From NCBI GenBank assembly GCA_036845725.1, contig DAIUDK010000195.1, forward strand, positions 1 to 7,379: 7,379 bases of DNA, in the 5' to 3' direction. Under the pieces are notes generated by a model. It saw only the letters and a program-made list of their open reading frames with translations. It made no database searches and was not told where the DNA came from. Within the stretch, counting starts at the first letter, position 1. Every line of letters starts with the position of its first letter. Positions 1 through 5,368 of this stretch are shown one piece after another. This stretch comes from DSWT01 sp036845725. Lineage in GTDB: Bacteria > Chloroflexota > Anaerolineae > B4-G1 > SLSP01. Both the position numbers and the translations under genes were made by a program.

Positions 1-1192
1 CCTGATTGGCCAGGGTTTCGTTGAATTCCGGCGCGCCGATGAGGACGCCGGTGTAGTCGCTGCTGTGGGCGTAACCGGCGCTGCTGACCGCTGCGCCGAA
101 GTGCGCGCCGGCTTTGTCGCTTTCCGCCGACCAGTTAGCCGCAGCGCTCAAACCGCTCGCGGCGCCGTGGTAGACGAAGGCGGCGCCCTCTTGCGTCTGG
201 TCGTTGGCGTAGTTGGGCGCGCCGATGATCACATCCGCGTAGCCGTCGCCGTTGACGTCGCCGGCGCTGCTGACTGCCGCGCCGAACTGCGCGCCGGCCT
301 GGTCAATCTCTTGGGTCCAGGCAGCGCCGGCGCTGAGCCCGCCGGCGGCGCCGTAGTAGGCGTAGACGCGGCCTTCGTTGTCGGCGCCGCCGTCGTAGGT
401 GGGTGCGCCGACGAGCACGTCGCTGAAACCGTCGCCGTTGATATCCCCCGCGCCGGCCACGGCAAAGCCGAGTTGCGCGTCGGCCTGGTTGCTTTCGACA
501 TTCCAATCGGCGGTGTTGGGGAGGGCGGTGAGAAGGGCGTGGAAGGTGATGCCTGAAACGTGAAATGTGAAGCGGAGGTGGGTTGCGTCGGGCTGCGAGA
601 GTTGGACGGATACGTTTTGTCCGGCAGAGAAGTCGCCGTAGCGCAAGACGGGGACGCCGGCAGCGGTGAGAAATTCGACGGAGGCGCCGTCGGCAGCGAT
701 GTGCGGGGTGAGGTTGCCGTTGAGGACCAGGTCGAAGGCAGTTGCATCGCCCAGAGCGACCGCGTGCTGCAGGCCGGCTTCGGTGTTGGCGAAGGTTTCG
801 GCGAAGGCGGCGCGTTGGTAGGCGATGCGCCGCGCTTGCGCGACTAACTCTGCCGGGCCGGCGTCGCGCACACTCATGCCGAGTTCCCAGGCGGCGTCGC
901 CGGTGCGGGGGATGACGCGGATGCCGTCCCCGGTGAAGTAGAAGCGCAGGTTCTGGGCGCGGTTGGGCGCTTGATAGGCGGCATCGAGGCCGGGCAGGGC
1001 GCTGTGCTCCTGCCAGGTGATGTGGTATTCAGATTGCCGGATATCCTCCTGAACTTGCGCCCACCAGTCGTCCGGGATGTCTTCAGCGGACGCCGGCCCG
1101 GCCATCGTCACCCCTGGCACGCTTGCCCACGGCAAGGCCAGGAGGCCTGCCAAAACCAATAACCGCAAGAGTTTTCCAAATCGCATTTCCAT
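1..1192 (-). CDS. Secreted FG-GAP repeat (integrin-alpha-like beta-propeller) protein, 3' end outside window
   Basis: This open frame runs from ATG at 1192 to the window edge without a stop (397 codons), so the C-terminus is missing. Residues 1-36 form a signal peptide: M-E-M-R-F-G-K, then a Leu-rich core, then a probable cleavage site ASA|ED after residue 36. Residues 40-225 are a beta-rich, non-repeated region resembling the stretch that precedes FG-GAP blades in secreted Chloroflexota proteins (from memory, no named domain). FG-GAP blades follow with an exact 62-residue period. Calcium loops GDINGDG (249-255) and GDVNGDG (311-317) are each followed by D-V-[LI]-[VI]-GAP. A third blade (373-388) keeps GAP but has lost the loop acids. 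The product is probably exported and anchored or released at the cell surface, in a structural, adhesive or binding role; no catalytic residues are visible. ATG 1192 is preferred over ATG 1186 because AGGAGGG lies 5 nt upstream of it. The 68-codon gene upstream on the same strand may share its transcript. Confidence 0.9.
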   Translation of the reverse strand, partial: MEMRFGKLLRLLVLAGLLALPWASVPGVTMAGPASAEDIPDDWWAQVQEDIRQSEYHITWQEHSALPGLDAAYQAPNRAQNLRFYFTGDGIRVIPRTGDAAWELGMSVRDAGPAELVAQARRIAYQRAAFAETFANTEAGLQHAVALGDATAFDLVLNGNLTPHIAADGASVEFLTAAGVPVLRYGDFSAGQNVSVQLSQPDATHLRFTFHVSGITFHALLTALPNTADWNVESNQADAQLGFAVAGAGDINGDGFSDVLVGAPTYDGGADNEGRVYAYYGAAGGLSAGAAWTQEIDQAGAQFGAAVSSAGDVNGDGYADVIIGAPNYANDQTQEGAAFVYHGAASGLSAAANWSAESDKAGAHFGAAVSSAGYAHSSDYTGVLIGAPEFNETLANQ

Positions 1193-1197
1193 AACGA

Positions 1198-1204
1198 CCC
1201 TCCT
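1198..1204 (-). promoter_or_regulatory. Shine-Dalgarno site of the FG-GAP gene
   Basis: On the minus strand the bases read AGGAGGG, followed by TCGTT and then ATG at 1192. This near-perfect anti-16S match at 5 nt spacing decides the start in favour of 1192 over the in-frame ATG at 1186, which would be 11 nt away. It is one of the two strongest ribosome sites in the window; the other serves the flavin-reductase fusion gene. Confidence 0.85.
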
Positions 1205-1255
1205 AAAAGTCAATTCTGACCCGGATGAACCCGGAACTTATGATGCCGCTCGGTT

Positions 1256-1462
1256 CTATAGCGCATCCTCTGAGGGATGCGGCGTGTCGCCTATCTGCCG
1301 TCGCAAAAAGTCGAAGAGGCTTTCCAGATCGGCAAAGCTATGCCGCTCGTGCGTGCTGACGGATTCGAGCATCACACGCCACGTTTGCGTATCATCCGCC
1401 GACCACAACCGCAGCAGATAAGAATGATAGCGTGTCAAAGCCGGTTTACTTTCCACATTCAC
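1256..1462 (-). CDS. Small conserved-type hypothetical protein (68 aa)
   Basis: This is a GTG-start frame of 68 codons ending in TAG at 1256-1258. The start is supported by GGGAG (1470-1474) 7 nt upstream of GTG 1462. The protein is soluble with no signal peptide or membrane segment. Its core Y-H-S-Y-L-L-R-L-W (about residues 12-20), W-R-V-M-L-E-S, E-R-H-S-F and L-E-S-L-F-D-F-L reads like a compact beta-strand plus helix module. I recognise this pattern loosely from small uncharacterised proteins of Chloroflexota but know no function, and give none. The aromatic and charged composition looks like real coding sequence rather than a shadow, and no larger frame explains the region. It lies 63 bp upstream of the FG-GAP gene on the same strand, so co-transcription is likely, and is divergent from the large regulator. 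The alternative is a spurious short ORF. Confidence 0.65.
   Translation of the reverse strand: MNVESKPALTRYHSYLLRLWSADDTQTWRVMLESVSTHERHSFADLESLFDFLRRQIGDTPHPSEDAL
1262..1281 (-). other. GC-rich hairpin at the 3' end of the 68-codon gene
   Basis: A perfect 7-bp stem (CGCATCC at 1262-1268 pairing with GGATGCG at 1275-1281) encloses a 6-nt loop. It covers the last codons of the small gene and lies just before its TAG. No T-tract follows on either strand, so it is not a canonical intrinsic terminator. It could be a partial terminator, an RNA-stability element between the small gene and the FG-GAP gene, or chance. Confidence 0.35.
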
Positions 1463-1557
1463 CCGTTATCTCCCACTCATACACGACAATTTCCATGCCA
1501 GCAGTATTTCAATCTACGTCTGGTATAATGGACGCATCTGGTCCAAAAGAATGACTG
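1463..1557. other. Divergent intergenic region between the small gene and the SARP regulator
   Basis: These 95 bp separate the leftward small gene from the rightward regulator and are clearly more AT-rich than the flanking coding DNA. They hold the ribosome site of the small gene (1470-1474), the rightward extended -10 (1521-1529) and a TCTGGT direct repeat at 1519-1524 and 1537-1542. I found no convincing leftward promoter. Confidence 0.6.
1521..1529 (+). promoter_or_regulatory. Extended -10 promoter for the SARP-STAND regulator
   Basis: The bases TGGTATAAT are a perfect extended -10 (TGn plus TATAAT at 1524-1529). No good -35 hexamer lies at 16-18 bp spacing, which fits extended -10 promoters. 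Transcription would start near 1536, giving a leader of about 20 nt to the TTG start at 1558 or about 73 nt to the GTG at 1609. A short dyad TGGAC-N7-GTCCA (1529-1545) is centred on the predicted start and could be an operator. Confidence 0.65.
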
Positions 1558-1616
1558 TTGACCAGTATAGCAAACAACTATCACAAAATCATCACAGAAA
1601 CCAAACCTGTGGCTAA
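1551..1616 (+). CDS. Possible 21-codon leader ORF overlapping the regulator start
   Basis: ATG at 1551 opens a 21-codon frame ending in TAA at 1614-1616, in a different frame from the regulator. It overlaps the regulator's alternative GTG start (1609) by 8 nt in the string GTGGCTAA. No Shine-Dalgarno is seen before ATG 1551, TTG 1558 or GTG 1609, so coupling from this frame is one way the GTG could be translated. The peptide is polar with several Asn, Gln and His residues and resembles no family I know. It may simply be chance. Confidence 0.25.
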   Translation: MTVDQYSKQLSQNHHRNQTCG

Positions 1617-4600
1617 ATTACGGATTTCACTGCTTGGCTCATTTCAGGTAACGCGCGAGAGCGCGCCGGTCACGCACTTCGAGACCGACGCAGCCCGCGC
1701 GCTGTTGGCTTACCTGGCGATGAACGCCGACCAGTCCTTTCGACGGGAAGTCCTAACCGCGCTGCTGTGGCCCGAACAAGACGAACAGAGTGCCCTCCAC
1801 GCCCTTAGCCAGACCCTCAATCGCCTGCGCCGCGCCATGGACGACGCCGGTACACAAAAGCCCTACCTGCTCGCCACGCGCCAGACGCTCCAATTCAATC
1901 CCGACAGCGCCTACGAGCTGGACGTCGCCACTTTCGACACCGAGTTGGAGGCCGTCCGCCGCCACCCACACCGCCGTTTGGCCGCCTGCCAGGTCTGCAT
2001 CCACCATCTGGAAACCGCCGCGCAGTGCTACAGGGGCAATCTGCTGGACGGGTTCACGTTGGACAGCGTGCCCTTCGAGGAATGGCTGCTGATACAGCGC
2101 GAGGGCCTGCACCGCCGCGCGATGACGTTGTTCTATGACCTCGCCGACCTCCACCTTGCGCGCGGCAATTATGTTGAGGCGCAGAAGTATGCGCGCCGCC
2201 AGATCGCGCTGGAAACGTGGCGCGAAGAGGCGCACGGCCAGTTGATGCACGCCCTGGCGCTATCGGGTGAACGCTCGGCGGCGCTGGCGCAATACACAAC
2301 CCTGCGCCGCATCCTCGACGCCGAGTTAGGCGTCGAACCGGTCGAGGCCATCCAACAGCTTTACGCGCAAATCCGCGACGGAGCGCTGCCCGCGCCGCCG
2401 ACTCCCTACTGTCACCTGCCCGCGTACCTGACCCCCTTTGTTGGCCGGGACGTCGAACTGGCGCAGATTTCCGAACAACTCAACCACCCGGATTGTCACA
2501 TCCTTACCCTGGTTGGCCCGGGAGGTGCGGGCAAGACCCGCCTGGCCTGCCGGGTTGCCGAAAACGAAGCGCGCAACTTCTCCGACGGCGTTATCTTCAT
2601 CCCGCTGGCTACTGTGACCTCGGCGGAAGGATTAGCCGTCGCCCTGGCTCACCAACTCGGATTCGAGTTCTACCAGCGTCAGGATTTGTGGGGACAGTTG
2701 CAGAACTACCTGCGGCACAAAGAGCTGCTCCTCGTGCTGGACAACTTCGAGCGCCTGCTCCCGGCAGCGCCGCACCTGACCGACCTGTCGCACCACGCCC
2801 CGGCGTTGCGTATGCTCGTGACGACGCGGGAATGTCTACGCCTGCAGGGAGAATGGGCGTTTCCCATCACCGGTCTGGCCTGTCTACCCGTTTCCGCGTC
2901 ACCGGAGGCGGAAACGTCTGACGCTGTGCGATTTTTCATCGCCGCAGCGCAGCGCCTCAATCCCGGTTTTGCACCCTCCCCTGCCGATCAACAAGCTATC
3001 GCCCAACTCACTTGCAGGGTTGGCGGGCTGCCGCTGGCGCTGGAACTCGCCGCCGCCTGGACGCCGACGCTGTCCTGTACCGAAATCGCCGCAGCGCTCC
3101 AACGCGATTTCGACTTCCTGGCCGATTCTCTGCGAAATATCCCCGAAGCCCATCGCAGCCTGCGCGTGGTCTTCGATTCGTCCTGGGGCCTGCTGGCAGC
3201 AGAGGAACAGGCCGCCGTGCAAAACCTGGCGGTCTTCCCGGACAGCTTCGACCGTGATGCGGGTGTCCAAATCGCAGTCGTCCAGCCGCTGCTGCTACGG
3301 GCATTAGTGGACAAGTCCCTGTTGCGCCAGGAAGAGGACAGCCCGACGCCGCGTTACGCCCTCCACGAACTGATCCGGCATTACGCCCACGAGAAAATAG
3401 CCGCCATTCCCGATGCGGACACCGCCCTGCGCGCCCGGCACAGTGAATACTACTTGGCCTGGTTGGCGCAACAGCAGGTGGCGCTCGAAAGTCACGCCGC
3501 GCGCACCACGCTCGACACCATCGACCGGGAAATCGGCAACATCCATGCGGCCTGGACGTGGGCGCTGGCACACAGAATGACGGCGTGGATTGGCGACGCA
3601 CTGGCCAGCCTGCACATCTTTTACGACAAACGCGCCGAACTGAAGGCCGGGGAGGCCGCTTTTGCGCACGTGGTGCAAGTCTTTGCCACTGCCGGGACGC
3701 CGGACGAACAGCGCGTTTGGGCACACGCCCTGGCGTGCCAGGGCTGGTTTCTCCTTCAATTGGGACAAACCGCCGAGAGTCGAGCCTTGCTGGAGCAAAG
3801 CCTGGACACCCTGCAAGCGCTGGATGCCCCGCCGGAGACGGCGATGGCCCTGTGGGGATTAGGAGAAGTCGCGCTGCGCCAGGGGAAATACACCGAGGCG
3901 CAAGCGCAGTACGCGCGCGCGTGCGCGCTTTATCACGAACGCGGCAACCTTTATGGGGAAACGCATACCTGCAACGCGCTGGGGCGCATCGCCTACTCGC
4001 AGGGCGATTACGCCACAGCACGCCAGCAGACAGAGGCCGGTCTGGCATTGGCGCGCGCCGCACAGTTGGCGGAAGCCGTCGCCGATAGCTTGCGGCAATT
4101 GGGCAACATCGCTTTTTTCACCAGCGACTACAACGCCGCGTATCAACACTACCAACAGGCATTGGAATACTATCAGACATTAGGTTTCCGTTGGGGGGAA
4201 AGCGCAGCGTTCAACAACCTGGGGGGTGTGCTGATCCGGCAGGGCCGGCGCGATCAGGCACGCTCGTTTCTGGAACGCTGTTTGTGTCTCAAGCGCGACA
4301 TCGGCGACCGCTGGGGCGAGGCCAACGTGCTGAACACCCTCGGTGTGCTGTTCAACGAACAAGGGGAACTATCGCTCGCGCATACCTACAATATACAGGC
4401 GTTGGCACTGTGGCGCGAGTTGCAAAGCCGCTCCGGCGAGGCCAAAGCACTACAGAACCTGGCCTACACGCAGATACGCCTGGGAGACTACAACGCAGCA
4501 CAACACTCGTTGATGCAGGCCCTCCAAATCCGCCACGAGACCTGCGACCGCCACGGCGAAGCCCGCACCCTGGGATTATGGGGGATTCTGGACAGGCATG

Positions 4601-5151
4601 CGGGGCAGATCGCGTTAGCCCTTGAGCACACCCAGACTGCTGTGGCCCTGACGCAGGAACTGGGAGAAATCTCTCACCATGCCTATGCCTTAACCAATTA
4701 TGGAAGCGCCCTGCTGGCCTCGGGGCAAGTGGACGCAGCCATAACGGCATACCGGGAAGCTCTGCACTTGCGGCGCTCCCAAGATGAGCCCTACCTGACG
4801 CTCGATCCGCTGGCCGGACTGGCTAAAGCTGCCCTGACCGCCGGAGACAAGGCACAGGCGCAGAACTGCGTGGATGAAATCCTGAACTACCTGGCGCATC
4901 ACTCGCTAGAAGGCGCCGATGACCCTTTCCACATCTATTTGACCTGTGTGGAAGTGCTCCAGGCTAACGGCGACGCGCGCGCGGCTCCCCTCCTGGCGGA
5001 AGCTGTGGAGCGCCTCCAGACGCAAGCCGCCGCCCTCAAGACCCCGGAGCAGCGACGCATCTTCCTGGACAGCATCGCCACCCACCGCGCCCTGCTGGGC
5101 CTCGCGCACCCTACCGCCGCGCCACCGTCTTGTTTCTTTACAAACCCTTAG
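1558..5151 (+). CDS. SARP/AfsR-like STAND regulator: winged helix-BTAD-NB-ARC-TPR (1197 aa)
   Basis: This is a large cytoplasmic transcription factor of the SARP/STAND type. Residues 21-110 are an OmpR-like winged-helix DNA-binding domain (L-R-I-S-L-L-G-S-F, then R-R-E-V-L-x-x-L-L-W-P at 62-72). Residues 115-275 are the bacterial transcriptional activator (BTAD) helical domain, with P-F-E-E-W-L at 172-177 and E-L-G-V-E-P at 256-261. An NB-ARC ATPase follows: Walker A GPGGAGKT (320-327), Walker B LLLVLD (390-395), sensor T-T-R-E (422-425) and GLPLAL (490-495). A second winged helix (about 545-635) precedes TPR repeats to about 1175, eight of them in exact 40-residue register (762-1081). In this family ligand or protein binding to the TPRs is thought to release an ATP-dependent oligomer that activates transcription; the signal here is unknown. 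The TTG start is the outermost usable one (stop at 1552). GTG 1609 gives an 1180-aa protein starting right at the domain and is equally plausible. It is divergent from the small-gene/FG-GAP unit. Confidence 0.93.
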   Translation: MTSIANNYHKIITETKPVAKLRISLLGSFQVTRESAPVTHFETDAARALLAYLAMNADQSFRREVLTALLWPEQDEQSALHALSQTLNRLRRAMDDAGTQKPYLLATRQTLQFNPDSAYELDVATFDTELEAVRRHPHRRLAACQVCIHHLETAAQCYRGNLLDGFTLDSVPFEEWLLIQREGLHRRAMTLFYDLADLHLARGNYVEAQKYARRQIALETWREEAHGQLMHALALSGERSAALAQYTTLRRILDAELGVEPVEAIQQLYAQIRDGALPAPPTPYCHLPAYLTPFVGRDVELAQISEQLNHPDCHILTLVGPGGAGKTRLACRVAENEARNFSDGVIFIPLATVTSAEGLAVALAHQLGFEFYQRQDLWGQLQNYLRHKELLLVLDNFERLLPAAPHLTDLSHHAPALRMLVTTRECLRLQGEWAFPITGLACLPVSASPEAETSDAVRFFIAAAQRLNPGFAPSPADQQAIAQLTCRVGGLPLALELAAAWTPTLSCTEIAAALQRDFDFLADSLRNIPEAHRSLRVVFDSSWGLLAAEEQAAVQNLAVFPDSFDRDAGVQIAVVQPLLLRALVDKSLLRQEEDSPTPRYALHELIRHYAHEKIAAIPDADTALRARHSEYYLAWLAQQQVALESHAARTTLDTIDREIGNIHAAWTWALAHRMTAWIGDALASLHIFYDKRAELKAGEAAFAHVVQVFATAGTPDEQRVWAHALACQGWFLLQLGQTAESRALLEQSLDTLQALDAPPETAMALWGLGEVALRQGKYTEAQAQYARACALYHERGNLYGETHTCNALGRIAYSQGDYATARQQTEAGLALARAAQLAEAVADSLRQLGNIAFFTSDYNAAYQHYQQALEYYQTLGFRWGESAAFNNLGGVLIRQGRRDQARSFLERCLCLKRDIGDRWGEANVLNTLGVLFNEQGELSLAHTYNIQALALWRELQSRSGEAKALQNLAYTQIRLGDYNAAQHSLMQALQIRHETCDRHGEARTLGLWGILDRHAGQIALALEHTQTAVALTQELGEISHHAYALTNYGSALLASGQVDAAITAYREALHLRRSQDEPYLTLDPLAGLAKAALTAGDKAQAQNCVDEILNYLAHHSLEGADDPFHIYLTCVEVLQANGDARAAPLLAEAVERLQTQAAALKTPEQRRIFLDSIATHRALLGLAHPTAAPPSCFFTNP

Positions 5152-5154
5152 TCT

Positions 5155-5167
5155 CAGTAGATCGAAA
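5155..5167 (+). repeat. Left terminal inverted repeat of the MITE-like element
   Basis: CAGTAGATCGAAA is perfectly complementary to 5285-5297. Pairing continues outward through the flanking AGTCT except at its central base, because that pentamer is itself nearly palindromic. Confidence 0.7.
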
Positions 5168-5181
5168 TTCAAGCCAGAGCC

Positions 5182-5196
5182 AGACTACAAAAGTCT
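5182..5196 (+). repeat. Left subterminal repeat, itself a mini-hairpin
   Basis: AGACTACAAAAGTCT is complementary over all 15 bases to 5263-5277. It is also internally self-complementary (AGACT-N5-AGTCT), so each copy can fold alone or the two can pair with each other. Such subterminal repeats often serve as transposase sites. Confidence 0.65.
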
Positions 5197-5262
5197 TACG
5201 CGGCACTCGCTTGAGCCAATACGCACGTTAAACACAAGGTCTGCAAAGCGTAGTACCAGCTG

Positions 5263-5277
5263 AGACTTTTGTAGTCT
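5263..5277 (-). repeat. Right subterminal repeat of the MITE-like element
   Basis: Inverted copy of the repeat at 5182-5196 with no mismatch over 15 bases. The distance to the terminal repeat is shorter on this side (7 bases) than on the left (14 bases), so the two halves of the element are not identical. Confidence 0.65.
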
Positions 5278-5284
5278 TTGCGCT

Positions 5285-5297
5285 TTTCGATCTACTG
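5285..5297 (-). repeat. Right terminal inverted repeat of the MITE-like element
   Basis: Read on the minus strand these 13 bases equal the left end (5155-5167) with no mismatch. They are followed at 5298-5302 by AGTCT, the same pentamer that precedes the left end. Confidence 0.7.
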
Positions 5298-5368
5298 AGT
5301 CTGGTCGCCAAGACGCTGACCGGTTCGTCTCGCCACACAGAGGATTGTCCAAATCTGCTGTCGAGTTT

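Larger units (their letters stand above)
5150..5302. mobile_element. MITE-like inverted-repeat element with 5-bp flanking direct repeat
   Basis: A 143-bp segment (5155-5297) is bounded by perfect 13-bp terminal inverted repeats, CAGTAGATCGAAA at 5155-5167 and its complement at 5285-5297. A second perfect 15-bp inverted pair lies inside, AGACTACAAAAGTCT at 5182-5196 and its complement at 5263-5277. AGTCT occurs directly on both sides (5150-5154 and 5298-5302), as a target-site duplication would. There is no room for a transposase, so this would be non-autonomous. It lies between two convergent genes, its left flank overlapping the last two bases of the regulator's TAG stop. It may also act as a bidirectional terminator. 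I do not recognise the parent insertion sequence family. Confidence 0.6.

Noticed and set aside
23..76. Frameshift in the third FG-GAP blade
   Set aside because: The 62-residue spacing and the V-L-I-G-A-P end are intact in the same frame, so substitution is the better explanation.
229..747. 172-codon minus-strand frame and several plus-strand frames at 65-847
   Set aside because: They overlap the FG-GAP gene in other frames and have Thr/Ser/Ala- or Gly/Val-rich composition without domain-like sequence; the FG-GAP frame shows signal peptide and repeats.
1209..1220. GTCA-N4-TGAC hairpin followed by TTTT on the minus strand, upstream of the FG-GAP ribosome site
   Set aside because: A 4-bp AT-containing stem is not a credible terminator, and it sits directly before a translated start.
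3008..4063. 351-codon open frame on the minus strand inside the SARP regulator
   Set aside because: It is Arg/Pro/Ala-rich low-complexity translation antisense to clear NB-ARC and TPR coding sequence, a usual shadow in high-GC DNA.
5150..5302. CRISPR-like or tRNA-like structure
   Set aside because: There is one pair of nested inverted repeats, not regularly spaced direct repeats, and no cloverleaf or T-loop sequence can be formed.
5311..5330. AGACG-N10-CGTCT hairpin as a terminator for the flavin-reductase gene
   Set aside because: Only 5 bp with a 10-nt loop and no T-tract; too weak to call. The nearby inverted-repeat element is a better candidate.
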